Positions 25,082 through 34,556 of a stretch of DNA of 64,000 nt are shown piece by piece. This stretch comes from Paludibacteraceae bacterium. GTDB lineage: Bacteria; Bacteroidota; Bacteroidia; Bacteroidales; Paludibacteraceae. Position 1 is the first letter of the stretch. Each line of letters opens with the position of its first letter. The translations under genes and the position numbers were made by a program. Where the stretch lies: assembly GCA_016283095.1 (NCBI GenBank), contig JAEEMG010000016.1, forward strand, positions 1-64,000, written 5' to 3'. A model generated the notes under the pieces. The model worked only from the letters and a program-made list of their open reading frames with translations. It made no database searches and was not told the DNA's origin.

Positions 25082-26812
25082 ATGACAAAGGAAGGTCATC
25101 CTAGAGGACTATATCTGCTCTTCTCAACTGAGATGTGGGAGAGATTCAGTTATTATGGAATGCGTGCTATTTTTACGCTTTTCCTTATTGGTGCGATGAG
25201 CTACGATAAAGAGGCGGCGTCGGAAATGTACGGAAATTATACTGGTTTAGTTTATCTTACTCCATTGATTGGTGGCTACATAGCGGACAATTACTGGGGC
25301 AATAAGCGTTCTATCATTGTTGGTGGTACACTTATGGCGTTAGGCCAGTTTTTTCTTTTCCTTTGTGCATCGTTCTTAGGGCAGGGAATCCTCACTCATA
25401 CTCTTCTTATTTTAGGCCTTGGATTATTAGTCTTGGGAAATGGTTTCTTCAAACCCAATATCTCAAGTATGGTCGGAACATTGTATCCAGACAATGATCC
25501 ACGCAAGGATTCTGCATACACCATATTCTACATGGGTATCAATTTCGGAGCGTTCTTCTCACCTCTTGTTTGTGGATTCTTTGGTGTGACAGGAGATCCT
25601 GCTGATTTCAAATATGGATTCTTGGCCGCATGTGTTGGAATGATTATAGGTGTCGTTTCATTCTTGTTAGGTAAGGATAAATATTTGGTGACTCCAGAAG
25701 GTGAAGAGATAGGTGGAGTGCCAAGTGTTGCAAATACGACGTCGATGTTGGAATCTCATGTTGATGAGACATCTTCATCCCAGATACATACAGACGAGTC
25801 AAAAATCGGTTTGTTTGTTTTGTTGGAGGTCCTTGTGTTTGGTTTGCTTTACTGGCTATTCGACGGAGATTATATTGGAGCGTTGATATACAGTTTAAGC
25901 TGTGTCGTTCCTGTCTATATCATAACAGACAAAACGCTTGTCAAGGAAGAAAAACGAAATATCCTTGTCATTTATATCCTTGCATTCTTTGTGGTGTTTT
26001 TTTGGGCCGCGTTTGAGCAGGCAGGAGCATCATTGACTTATTTCGCAGAGGAGCAGACGGACAGATTCTTACCAAAGTTTTTTGATTTGAATCTGACATT
26101 GACGACGAAAGTTGTGTCAATTGTGATATTCACGGCTTTGTCTGTAGTCTTGACTTATTTTGTCGGCAGACGACTGAATAAAAGTTTTGATCTGCCTACA
26201 TATTTGTCTGTGATTATATTTGCTGTGACGATTTCATTTATATTCTTCAGCTCAGGAGAGGAGGTCAACACCAGCTATTTCGGAAGTTTGAATCCAATTT
26301 TCATTATTGTGCTTGCACCGGTGATGTCGTCGATGTGGATGACGTTGGAAGGAAAGAATATCCATATCGCGTCGCCTACAAAACAAGCGATTGGTTTGGC
26401 ATTGCTTTCATTCGGTTATTTTTTCATAGCATACGGAGTGGATGATGTGCCGGTAGGAGAAAAAGTGTCGATGATGTGGATCACAACCTTGTATTTAGTG
26501 TTGAGTATTGGAGAATTGAGTTTGTCGCCGATAGGATTGTCTATGGTCAACAAATTGTCGCCTGCAAGATTCGCCTCATTATTGATGAGCGTATGGCTTT
26601 TGTCTTCGGCTACAGCCAATAAGTTTGCTGGTGTGTTGTCTGCGCTATATCCAGAGGCTAATGCGGACGGAATTGTTGTCGCAAAATCATTTTGTGGTTA
26701 CGAGATTGCGAATTTGCATGATTTTTTCATGGTTTTTGCAATAATGTCGGGTTTGGCATCAATTTTGTTGTTTTTGATTTGTAGATGGATCAATAAGAAC
26801 GTGAAGTGCTAA
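25082..26812 (+). CDS. proton-dependent oligopeptide transporter (POT/PTR2)
   Basis: A 576-residue major facilitator with about 14 hydrophobic segments. The family's proton-coupling motif is present in TEMWERFSYYGMRAIF (ExxERFxYY), followed by GGYIADNYWG and GNGFFKPNISSMVG; helix-10 landmarks also fit. It imports di- and tripeptides with protons. It follows the HTCS gene by 75 bases on the same strand but has its own promoter. Control by the HTCS is possible but not shown. Confidence 0.93.
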   Translation: MTKEGHPRGLYLLFSTEMWERFSYYGMRAIFTLFLIGAMSYDKEAASEMYGNYTGLVYLTPLIGGYIADNYWGNKRSIIVGGTLMALGQFFLFLCASFLGQGILTHTLLILGLGLLVLGNGFFKPNISSMVGTLYPDNDPRKDSAYTIFYMGINFGAFFSPLVCGFFGVTGDPADFKYGFLAACVGMIIGVVSFLLGKDKYLVTPEGEEIGGVPSVANTTSMLESHVDETSSSQIHTDESKIGLFVLLEVLVFGLLYWLFDGDYIGALIYSLSCVVPVYIITDKTLVKEEKRNILVIYILAFFVVFFWAAFEQAGASLTYFAEEQTDRFLPKFFDLNLTLTTKVVSIVIFTALSVVLTYFVGRRLNKSFDLPTYLSVIIFAVTISFIFFSSGEEVNTSYFGSLNPIFIIVLAPVMSSMWMTLEGKNIHIASPTKQAIGLALLSFGYFFIAYGVDDVPVGEKVSMMWITTLYLVLSIGELSLSPIGLSMVNKLSPARFASLLMSVWLLSSATANKFAGVLSALYPEANADGIVVAKSFCGYEIANLHDFFMVFAIMSGLASILLFLICRWINKNVKC

Positions 26813-26845
26813 TTCCGTCTTCCTAACTTAAAAGATGATACTTTT

Positions 26846-28597
26846 ATGAAGTTTGTTTTTAAGCGATATTATGAATTAGTGAAAACCATTGTCTTACTAA
26901 TGGTTTTTGTTCTCATGTCTGTTTTTTTTGTGCAAGCGGAAAAATTCAACGCTTGTGGAGACACATCAATTTGGAGTGCATATTTGATTGATAAGGCTAC
27001 AGATGAGGTGCTTGAGACATATTATCCGGAAGAGTTCTTTACTGACAGTGGTGGTTGTCTGCCAGACTACAATGCCAATAGAGATCCGTATATAGTACCT
27101 GAGTTCATCTATTCATTGAAAAGTTGTGATATAGAAACATTTGAGATCCATTTCAAATATAGATATGCGGATCCATACATATATGGCAGAGATTATCGCA
27201 CCGTAGCCACTATATGGTTTTCAACTCAAGAAGAATTAGCTCTTGATTTTGATGATATATTGAGAAGTAAAACCAATAAGAAGCAGGTGTCTATATCAGC
27301 TGTGGATTCCGGCCCCAAAAAGTCAGATTTGAGATATGCCGATTATGAGCAGGAAATGTGGTTCAAATATGAGGATGGAGTAATTTATAAATCGGGCGGT
27401 GGCGTCGTGTATTATAATATCTGTACACTTGATCAGTTAGGTTTGTCGTGGGATTATTTGGGAGGAATGATCACTTATATGTCGGTCAAGATAAATGATG
27501 ATTTTTATGAAGAAGACTTTACTGATTGCAGCAATGCGATGAAATATAATGAGTGCCCTCCGAAAGAGCCTGATTTTATCAAATTGATATGTGAACAAAT
27601 TCCAAATTGTAAGAGTGATATCTATAAATTCTATACAGAAAGCAATTTGGGTGAAATTCATTGGTTGAGTAAGGATGGACTGTCACATGAAGGAAATGAG
27701 CTTACTTTGCTGTTGGATGAGTTTAATGGTGGATGTGTGGCCGTTTGGGCACAGAAGGATCCGTGCACTCCTCCTGTCTATGATACAATCTGCCCACCAA
27801 AACCAGATGTGAGGATTAGAGAAACGGAGTTCAATGAGACCATTTGTTGGAATGAGCCGTTTATAGTAGACGGCAAACGTGTGACGGAAAGTGGAATCTA
27901 TGAAGAAATTTATACAGGTTCAAACGGATGTGATAGCATTGTACGTTATAAAGTCACGGTAAATACTGCTGACACTACTATTTCTGACACCGTTTTCAGA
28001 TGTGGAATAAAGAGTATTTCCAATACTACATACATTAAAGACACAATAGAAATAGATGGGGCTTGTCCAGGATTGCAGATGTCTCCACTAGGAAAGGCAA
28101 GCGGACGTAATCATGTCACTATCTCTAACGTCAAGGAGGAAGATAATGGAGTCTCCATTGACGTGTTTAATAATATTGGAAATATTACTTATACTATCGT
28201 GTGGATGGGTAATGAAGAAGAGAAAAAAGAGACCGGAACTTTGGAGTTTGACAAGGCGGGAGTATATAAAGTCATCGCATATGATGAGGAGACGGGATGT
28301 AAGGATAGCACGACTTTTTACTATCTGACTCCGATCAAGCCTGATTTTTATTTCAATCCTGATAATTCACTAGATAGTAAATGGGATGTGGTCGGAATAG
28401 ACAATTACAGTAATTATAGAATCTACATTTACGATCGTTTCGGAAAAAAGTTGGCCTCATATGAGAATGAGTTCGACGGATGGGATGGATACTACAATGG
28501 CAACGCAATGCCGTCGACCGATTATTGGTATACAATAGAGGTTGATGAGGCGGATATAAGTATGCACGGTCATTTCACATTGATTAGAACGCCATAA
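26846..28597 (+). CDS. secreted protein with T9SS type-B sorting domain
   Basis: A 583-residue protein with a long signal peptide (hydrophobic core about residues 13-30). The last 85 residues form a gliding-motility-type C-terminal domain (YRIYIYDRFGKKLASYEN, GWDGYYNGNAMPSTDYWY, GHFTLIRTP), the export signal of the type IX secretion system. The middle contains an ETICWNEPFIVDGKRVTESG-like module seen in Bacteroidota adhesin-like proteins and many Cys residues, but no known catalytic domain. The C-terminus is clearly similar to that of the protein at 57118-60846. Confidence 0.88.
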   Translation: MKFVFKRYYELVKTIVLLMVFVLMSVFFVQAEKFNACGDTSIWSAYLIDKATDEVLETYYPEEFFTDSGGCLPDYNANRDPYIVPEFIYSLKSCDIETFEIHFKYRYADPYIYGRDYRTVATIWFSTQEELALDFDDILRSKTNKKQVSISAVDSGPKKSDLRYADYEQEMWFKYEDGVIYKSGGGVVYYNICTLDQLGLSWDYLGGMITYMSVKINDDFYEEDFTDCSNAMKYNECPPKEPDFIKLICEQIPNCKSDIYKFYTESNLGEIHWLSKDGLSHEGNELTLLLDEFNGGCVAVWAQKDPCTPPVYDTICPPKPDVRIRETEFNETICWNEPFIVDGKRVTESGIYEEIYTGSNGCDSIVRYKVTVNTADTTISDTVFRCGIKSISNTTYIKDTIEIDGACPGLQMSPLGKASGRNHVTISNVKEEDNGVSIDVFNNIGNITYTIVWMGNEEEKKETGTLEFDKAGVYKVIAYDEETGCKDSTTFYYLTPIKPDFYFNPDNSLDSKWDVVGIDNYSNYRIYIYDRFGKKLASYENEFDGWDGYYNGNAMPSTDYWYTIEVDEADISMHGHFTLIRTP

Positions 28598-28603
28598 AAT
28601 ATA

Positions 28604-28634
28604 AAAGCAGAATCCTGAGGGTCCTGCTTTTTAT
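28604..28634 (+). terminator. terminator of the T9SS cargo gene
   Basis: AAAGCAG (28604-28610) pairs with CTGCTTT (28624-28630), with a smaller inner GGA/TCC-like pairing, followed by TTATC. Confidence 0.8.
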
Positions 28635-28675
28635 CAATCCCGTATTTTTTAAATTTACATTTTAAAAAAAATATA

Positions 28676-28683
28676 TAATTTTG
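28676..28683 (+). promoter_or_regulatory. -7 element of ribE
   Basis: TAATTTTG, 16 bases before the ATG. A TTTA at 28654 stands at the -33 position with an 18-base spacer. The leader is too short for an FMN riboswitch. Confidence 0.5.
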
Positions 28684-28699
28684 CAGAAAAATTTATGAT

Positions 28700-29305
28700 A
28701 TGTTTTCAGGTATAGTAGAGGGAATGGGCACCGTTCGTAAATTGGTGCAGGATGGGACAAACTTACATCTGACACTTTCGTGCCCGTTCACGTCAGAATT
28801 AAAGATAGACCAGAGTGTGGCCCACAATGGTGTGTGTCTTACAGTGGTTAACATCAGTGGTGATGAATATACGGTTACAGCTATCAAAGAGACTCTTGAT
28901 AAATCCAATCTCGGCAAATTATCTGTTGGCTCGAAGGTCAATCTAGAACGAAGCATGATGATGAATGGCAGACTTGATGGCCATATTGTACAGGGTCATG
29001 TTGACCAGACTGCCACTTGCATTGAACGTAGGGTAGAGCAGGGAAGCCATTACTTTACATTCAAATATGAAGCCGATGACTCTATGATTTCGGCTGGCTA
29101 TTTCACTGTGGAAAAGGGATCAGTCACAGTCAATGGGACAAGTTTGACTGTTTGCCGCTCAAAACGAGATCAATTCACTGTGGCTATTATTCCATACACT
29201 TTGGAACACACTAATTTCTGCGACATTCAGGTCGGTTCGGTGGTGAATATTGAGTTTGACATCATCGGCAAGTATATCGCGCGTCTGCAGGGATTACAAA
29301 AATAA
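28700..29305 (+). CDS. ribE: riboflavin synthase, alpha chain
   Basis: Joins two molecules of 6,7-dimethyl-8-ribityllumazine to make riboflavin. The 201-residue protein has the duplicated lumazine-binding barrels: MFSGIVEGMGTV, VAHNGVCLTV and GHIVQGHVDQ in the first, GSVTVNGTSLTV and IPYTLEHTNF in the second. Length is normal. Other riboflavin genes are not adjacent. Confidence 0.95.
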   Translation: MFSGIVEGMGTVRKLVQDGTNLHLTLSCPFTSELKIDQSVAHNGVCLTVVNISGDEYTVTAIKETLDKSNLGKLSVGSKVNLERSMMMNGRLDGHIVQGHVDQTATCIERRVEQGSHYFTFKYEADDSMISAGYFTVEKGSVTVNGTSLTVCRSKRDQFTVAIIPYTLEHTNFCDIQVGSVVNIEFDIIGKYIARLQGLQK

Positions 29306-29333
29306 GAAACATTGATATTAAGACATAATTACG

Positions 29334-30569
29334 ATGAAAAGACAATTATTCGTATCTCTTTTTGTTGCGTCTGCTGCTGTGACCGGCGTCGCACAAGAGG
29401 TGAAGGTTGAAGAAAACAATGAGGTCAAGTCAGTGGTTACAAGTCTGGCTGTAGCAGACACTTCTGTCCTAAAAACTGGCATCGCGGCGGACACGGCTTC
29501 GTGGAAGTTCCCTGAAACAATATCGTTGAGTGCTGTGCAGACTTCACACAACGCTTAGTCTGTGGAAGGTGACGGAACAGTGGTCGGCGTTAACTTTTCT
29601 GCTACGTTTAATGCTAACTATATCCGTGCAAAACACAAGTGGGATTCAAAACTTGAGGTCGCTTATGGAACAAACTTCTCTAAGGATTATGAAGCTGAAC
29701 CTTATTGGAGAAAGCAGAATGATGAGTTGAAGATGTCTACTAAGTATGGTTATTTGGCTGACAAAAACGTCTACTATACTGCAAAAGCCTCTTTTGAGAC
29801 TCAGTTCACTCCAACATACAAATATGATGATATCGATGTGATGTCGGAGGAAGGATTTGAATTTGATAAATGCAACCGTGAAGAGAAAATCGATACTGGT
29901 GTTGTAAAAAATATGTTTGTTAATCCTGCATATTTGAAGTTGTCTCTAGGATTGGATATGAAAATGTCAGATAATGAGGATCTATTCTTCTACGTATCTC
30001 CTCTTTCTGCTCGTTGGACATTCTGTGAGAACGATGTGATCGCATCTAGCTATTCGATGGAGAAGAATAAGGATGATATCAACAACCTATATAAAGACAT
30101 TCGTTTTGAGGCCGGTGTCCTTTTCAATTTGAATTATTCAAAATCATTCACTGATGCATTCTCGTTGAATACGTCTCTTGAGGCATTCTTCGCTGCATAC
30201 GGAAAACCTCGTGTATATCAGCTTTCTGACGATGCGATCAGAAACAATATGCTTCTCGACTTGAATAATATCAAGGAAGATTGGAATGATGAAGACTACA
30301 TGGCACGTCATGGACGTTATGTAGTATGGAAGACGGAATTTATCCTGAAGGCTACTAAGTATTTGACATTCAATTTGCGTACTCAGCTGAAGTACGACAA
30401 CTCTGAGGTTGATTATCACAAGGATTTGATCCGTGCCGATAAGGGAGATTGTGACGATACTCGTGTCAGCTTGTTGAACTCTGACGCTCGTTATTATAAC
30501 TATGGTTATAAGAAGGCGTTCTGGCAATTCTGGGAATCATCATCACTTGCTATCTCTTACTCATTTTAA
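29334..30569 (+). pseudogene. DUF3078 outer-membrane protein interrupted by an amber codon
   Basis: Read through, this frame encodes 411 residues similar over their length to the next gene, including a signal peptide (MKRQLFVSLFVASAAVTGVAQ). A TAG at 29556-29558 interrupts it in frame. Gap-free alignment to the neighbour puts the stop exactly where that protein has Tyr (HNA-stop-S against HNIYS), so one base change explains it. The first piece (74 residues) would be only a secreted stub. The second (from GTG 29562) would lack a signal peptide. DUF3078 proteins look like outer-membrane barrels of unknown function. The rest of the frame is undamaged, so the loss is recent or the stop is read through. 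Confidence 0.85.
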
Positions 30570-30603
30570 TTAAGGGGACTAATTCATTAAAGTATAGAAG
30601 ATA

Positions 30604-31986
30604 ATGAAAACAAAATATAATTTGCTTGCATCTGCAGTTGCTGTTATGTGTGTGTCGACAGTCGCTGCTCAAGACGATGTAAATGAAGGTTTGAAGATGA
30701 TCAAGGAGACTCAAAACACAGTCGCTGAACTTGCAGAGTCTCATAAGGATGACGTGAGTGCTGAGTGGGCTAATGACACTGCTTCTTGGAAATTTCCAGG
30801 TATGGTTGGAATGAATGCCGCTCAAACTTTCCATAATATTTATTCACACGACGGAGTTGGTTCCATTTTCGCTGTGGATGGCTATTTGAACCTGAATGCC
30901 AACTACTCTCATGCCCGTCACAAGTGGGATAACAGTTTCTCTGTCAAGTATGGAGTCAACCTTTCTTCTGAGTACGAGCATAATCCTAAGGTACATAAGG
31001 CAATTGATGAATTGAACTTGTCTACAAAGTATGGATTCAAGGCAACAAAGAGTATATTTTACAGTGCGATGGCATCGTTTGAATCACGTCTTACTCCTAC
31101 ATATAATTACAAGAATGTGGATTCTTGGTTCTCAGACAGGATAGATGAGGTGAAGGCAGAAGGTGGCCTGGATCCTAATGAGACTCCTATCGGACATGTT
31201 AACAAGATGTTTGATGAGTTGGACAGAGACAGTATCAAGTCGTTGGGTATGATGCAGAACAAGTTCGGTAATCCGAATATTGTCAAGGCTTCTCTCGGTG
31301 TGGACTTTGTTCCATGCTGTTTTAAGGGAGAGTTGTCTATGTATGTTTCTCCAATCACAGGTAAGTTCACATTCTGTAAGGATGATGATATAGCTCCAAA
31401 TTATTCGATGAAGCGTAGTATTGATGGAACTTATGAAGATGTACGTACTGAAGTCGGTGCATTGTTGAATATCAATTACACTAAGTCGTTCAACAAAGTA
31501 TTCACTTTGATTGCAAAACTTGAAGGTTTCTACGCTTACAACAAGGAGACATACGGATTCAGTGAAGCTTTCATGAATAAATACCATCAGGTAAACAAAG
31601 GTATGATTGAAGTCGGTTCTGAGGTTGTCGATTTGAAAGAGTATGTCGACGAATTGATCTCTTCAACTAAATCTTTGCAGTTCAACAATGATGGTGTCTC
31701 AACTGATATATACGACAAGACTAATGGCTGGTCTGCAAAGTTCAATTTGGATCTTTTGTTCAAATTGACTAAGCATATTGATCTTTCTATCAAGACTCAG
31801 TTGAAGTATGACAAGGCAGAGATCAACTATCACAAGGATATCCAGAAAGTTGACGAGGATGTTCTTGACAAAAAAGTTGACAGACGTGATAGCAAGTATC
31901 TTGACAGCGACTACAACTATGGATACCGTCAGGCATATTTGCAGTTCTGGGAGAGCACAACTCTTGGCTTGTCATACACTTGGTAA
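30604..31986 (+). CDS. DUF3078 outer-membrane protein
   Basis: A 460-residue protein with a signal peptide (cleavage near AAQDD) and the DUF3078 pattern: NDTASWKFPGMVGMNAAQTF, ARHKWDNSFSVKYGVN, KAIDELNLSTKYGFKAT, ending in aromatic-rich strands (QFWESTTLGLSYTW), as in outer-membrane beta-barrels whose last residue is aromatic. Function unknown. It is the intact tandem paralog of the amber-interrupted gene 34 bases upstream. Confidence 0.85.
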   Translation: MKTKYNLLASAVAVMCVSTVAAQDDVNEGLKMIKETQNTVAELAESHKDDVSAEWANDTASWKFPGMVGMNAAQTFHNIYSHDGVGSIFAVDGYLNLNANYSHARHKWDNSFSVKYGVNLSSEYEHNPKVHKAIDELNLSTKYGFKATKSIFYSAMASFESRLTPTYNYKNVDSWFSDRIDEVKAEGGLDPNETPIGHVNKMFDELDRDSIKSLGMMQNKFGNPNIVKASLGVDFVPCCFKGELSMYVSPITGKFTFCKDDDIAPNYSMKRSIDGTYEDVRTEVGALLNINYTKSFNKVFTLIAKLEGFYAYNKETYGFSEAFMNKYHQVNKGMIEVGSEVVDLKEYVDELISSTKSLQFNNDGVSTDIYDKTNGWSAKFNLDLLFKLTKHIDLSIKTQLKYDKAEINYHKDIQKVDEDVLDKKVDRRDSKYLDSDYNYGYRQAYLQFWESTTLGLSYTW

Positions 31987-32033
31987 TTTGACGATAGCTC
32001 AGACGTGAGCATTCACGTCGACAATATTATAAG

Positions 32034-32070
32034 AATTGGGACGGATTTTATTCGTTCCAATTTTTTATTT
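32034..32070 (+). terminator. terminator of the DUF3078 gene
   Basis: AATTGGGACG (32034-32043) pairs with CGTTCCAATT (32053-32062), with one G-T pair, followed by TTTTATTT. Confidence 0.88.
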
Positions 32071-32148
32071 ATAGGCATTGATTTATGAGTTTTTGGATGG
32101 ACTAAATATGATGGCGTGGTTGTTATGGATGAGGATTAAAAGGACGGA

Positions 32149-32233
32149 ACATACGCCTTTAGACGTTTGATATCGGTAGCATGACGAATCACACCGCCCC
32201 ACATACGTCTTTAGACGTTTAATATCGGTAGCA
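32149..32233. repeat. two 33-bp direct repeats
   Basis: Copies at 32149-32181 and 32201-32233 differ at two positions and are separated by 19 bases. Each contains a small hairpin of the form ACGyC-TTTA-GACGT and the string ATATCGGTAGCA. A diverged third copy lies on the minus strand at 47654-47684. Confidence 0.85.
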
Positions 32234-32280
32234 AGGAGATTAAATGGAAACAAACAAAATCCTAATTTGAAAAAATCCAT

Positions 32281-32288
32281 TATCTTTG
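32281..32288 (+). promoter_or_regulatory. -7 element of the agmatine deiminase-like gene
   Basis: TATCTTTG, 22 bases before the ATG. No TTTG at the usual distance. Confidence 0.45.
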
Positions 32289-32310
32289 TAAAAACAATCA
32301 ACATTTAAGT

Positions 32311-33438
32311 ATGAATTACAAAAACAACGAATATAGAGCATTGGCTGAGTGGGAATGTCAGAGTTTCGTGCAGCTTACATGGCCTCACGAAGATACAGAC
32401 TGGAACTATATTCTAGACGATGCTGTACGCACATTCTGTGACATAGCCAAGGCAATTATCCGTTTTGAAAAGCTAGTCATTGTCTGCCAGGATGAGGCCG
32501 AAGTACGTCGTCAACTTGGAGATGTGGACTATTCGAAGATCATCTTCATTCAGATCCCAAGCAATGATACATGGGCTCGTGACCATGGTGGAATCACATT
32601 GGTTAAAGGTGGAAGAATGAAAGTTTGCAACTTCATTTTCAATGGTTGGGGACAGAAATTCGCTTCAGACAAGGATAATCAGATCACTCCTGAAATGGTT
32701 AAGAAGAATTTGTTTTCTCCAGAAGTGGATGTTGTGGACATTCCGTTTGTACTTGAAGGAGGAAGTGTGGAGTTCAATACTCGTGGTGAACTTTTGTCTA
32801 CCTACAACTGTTTGAATGCTCCAAACCGTAACAACCATTTTTCTGGCAAACAGGTGGAGGAAATTCTTACAAAGATCTTTAATCTGAAGAAAGTGCACTG
32901 GCTATATAATGGTGATCTGATCGGTGACGATACAGATGGACATATAGATACACTAGCCCGTTTTTGTGATGACACCACAATAGCATACGTGAAGTGTGAA
33001 GATGAGAAAGATGATCATTACCAGTGGCTCAAGGCAATGGAAGATGATTTGAAAGCGTTGAGAGACATTGATGGCAAACCGTTTAATCTTGTGCCTCTGC
33101 CAATGCCAGATGCTGTGTTTGATGAGAATGACGAACGTATTCCTGCTACATATGCAAATTTCTTGATTATCAATGGCGCTGTGCTTGTGCCGACCTATAA
33201 TCAGAAGCATGATGCCGACGCGATAGCTGTTTTGCAGAAGGTGTTTAAAGATCGTGAAGTCATTGGTGTTGACTGCCAGACATTGATCCGTCAGCACGGA
33301 TCTCTTCACTGCGTCACGATGCAGTATTCGGAAGGAGTGTTGAACGAAAGCAGAAAAGCAATTTCGTCGACTGCCAAAAAGAAAGAATGGGATAGCAAGG
33401 ATATATTCCCTGACTTTGAAATGTGCAGTAATCTGTAG
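32311..33438 (+). CDS. agmatine deiminase/peptidyl-arginine deiminase family protein
   Basis: Family enzymes hydrolyse the guanidino group of agmatine or arginine to a ureido group and ammonia. The 375-residue protein keeps the landmarks: NDTWARDHGGI, LEGGSVEFNTRGELLST, catalytic His and Asp in GDDTDGHIDTLARF, and the nucleophilic Cys in SLHCVTMQYSEG. There is no signal peptide, so a cytoplasmic agmatine-type role is more likely than a secreted PPAD role. Partner genes of the putrescine route (such as N-carbamoylputrescine amidase) are not adjacent. Confidence 0.9.
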   Translation: MNYKNNEYRALAEWECQSFVQLTWPHEDTDWNYILDDAVRTFCDIAKAIIRFEKLVIVCQDEAEVRRQLGDVDYSKIIFIQIPSNDTWARDHGGITLVKGGRMKVCNFIFNGWGQKFASDKDNQITPEMVKKNLFSPEVDVVDIPFVLEGGSVEFNTRGELLSTYNCLNAPNRNNHFSGKQVEEILTKIFNLKKVHWLYNGDLIGDDTDGHIDTLARFCDDTTIAYVKCEDEKDDHYQWLKAMEDDLKALRDIDGKPFNLVPLPMPDAVFDENDERIPATYANFLIINGAVLVPTYNQKHDADAIAVLQKVFKDREVIGVDCQTLIRQHGSLHCVTMQYSEGVLNESRKAISSTAKKKEWDSKDIFPDFEMCSNL

Positions 33439-33492
33439 TTTGACGTTGTTGTAACAATAAATAAAATTAGGTCTAATTTAATACAAGTAATT

Positions 33493-34476
33493 ATGGTAGA
33501 GAAGTCAGAAATGCCTGAAAAAAAGAGAGTCTTTTCAGAAGGATTGGCTAATGCATTAAAAATCGACACGAAGAAGATTGTTTTGGCGATAGTTTGTGTT
33601 GTATTGCTGATTGTTGGAATGTTTTCTTACGATATCATCGAACCGGATGAACGTGGAGTAGCTGTTACATTAGGAGAGATTTCTTGTAATGAGCCAATAG
33701 AACCAGGAATTGTGACTCACCTTCCTTTTGTCACAAAGATTGAGCGATTCAGTGTCGTTCCAATGACTTACGAGGTTAAATTCTCTGTAGGTGAAGACGG
33801 TGCTATCACAAAAGATATGCAGACTGTGGGTTCTACTGTGGTTGTTCGATACAACTATGATGAGAAACGTATCATTGAGATTGTGCAGAAATATCGCAAG
33901 TCTAAAATTATTGAGGATGCGATGAGAGACTGTATCAAGGCATCTCTAAAGGAGATCACAGGAAAGTACAGCATCTACGACCTTATCGCAAACCAGCAGG
34001 ATATCACTCAGCAACTAAGCGAGGTTGTGTTGAGAAGAATGCAGGATAATTATCCAATTCAAATTAATTCTACAACAATCACAAACTTCGACTGGGCAGA
34101 GGATTTCGACAGAATGATTAAGGAAACAGCCAACCGTACACAGCAGGTTAAGCAGGCAGAGCAGGAGGCTAATGTTGCTGCCGCACAGGCTCAAAAGAAA
34201 GTTCGTGAGGCAGAGGCAGAGCGTCAGGCTGCAGAGGAGTTTGCAAAGGCAGAGGTGTTGAGAGCTCAGGGTGAGGCAGACGCACAGAAGATCAGAGCTG
34301 ATGCTCAGGCTTACGAGGCTCAGAAGATTATGGCAAATATGAATGCTATGAGAGCTCAGTGGGAATACAATATTAATATGGAGAGAGCTAAACGTTGGGA
34401 TGGAAAGGAAGTTCCTGATGCGGCTTATGTTGTGCCTGGTACTGGAGCTGTAGTTCCTTTGACTGCTGGCCATTAA
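33493..34476 (+). CDS. SPFH/prohibitin-domain membrane protein
   Basis: A 327-residue protein with one membrane segment (about residues 29-47), then an SPFH domain (IIEPDERGVAVTLGEI, EPGIVTHLPFVTKIERF) and a long Ala/Glu/Gln-rich helix (about 218-290) typical of prohibitin, stomatin and HflK relatives. These form large rings in the membrane and may organise proteases or lipids. It is followed 80 bases later by an unknown coiled-coil protein on the same strand. Confidence 0.88.
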   Translation: MVEKSEMPEKKRVFSEGLANALKIDTKKIVLAIVCVVLLIVGMFSYDIIEPDERGVAVTLGEISCNEPIEPGIVTHLPFVTKIERFSVVPMTYEVKFSVGEDGAITKDMQTVGSTVVVRYNYDEKRIIEIVQKYRKSKIIEDAMRDCIKASLKEITGKYSIYDLIANQQDITQQLSEVVLRRMQDNYPIQINSTTITNFDWAEDFDRMIKETANRTQQVKQAEQEANVAAAQAQKKVREAEAERQAAEEFAKAEVLRAQGEADAQKIRADAQAYEAQKIMANMNAMRAQWEYNINMERAKRWDGKEVPDAAYVVPGTGAVVPLTAGH

Positions 34477-34556
34477 TAGTGTGTGGCTCTTGATTGAGTC
34501 TCGCAGACGGTGATATTCAGCCTATATATACGATAACTAACCATAAAATTTATGTT

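Larger units (their letters stand above)
31987..32310. other. intergenic region with terminator and two 33-bp repeats
   Basis: 324 bases holding the terminator at 32034-32070, the two direct repeats at 32149-32233 and a TATCTTTG -7 element at 32281-32288 for the following gene. No coding potential seen. Confidence 0.6.

Noticed and set aside
21065..28597. Polysaccharide utilisation locus
   Set aside because: The HTCS is present, but no SusC, SusD, glycoside hydrolase or lyase gene is within reach.
28635..28699. FMN riboswitch upstream of ribE
   Set aside because: Only about 65 bases lie between the preceding terminator and the ATG, and none of the conserved FMN-box strings is present.
29556..29558. 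Recoding of TAG as an amino acid in this organism
   Set aside because: TAG ends other intact genes in the window (for example at 15516 and 38182), so a genome-wide reassignment is not supported. A point mutation is simpler.
32149..32233. Possible short CRISPR array
   Set aside because: Only two repeat units, a 19-base gap that is too short for a normal spacer, no cas genes in the window, and a diverged third copy elsewhere in inverted orientation.
32311..33438. Secreted citrullinating virulence enzyme (PPAD type)
   Set aside because: No signal peptide or T9SS sorting domain, and the length fits the cytoplasmic agmatine deiminase group.
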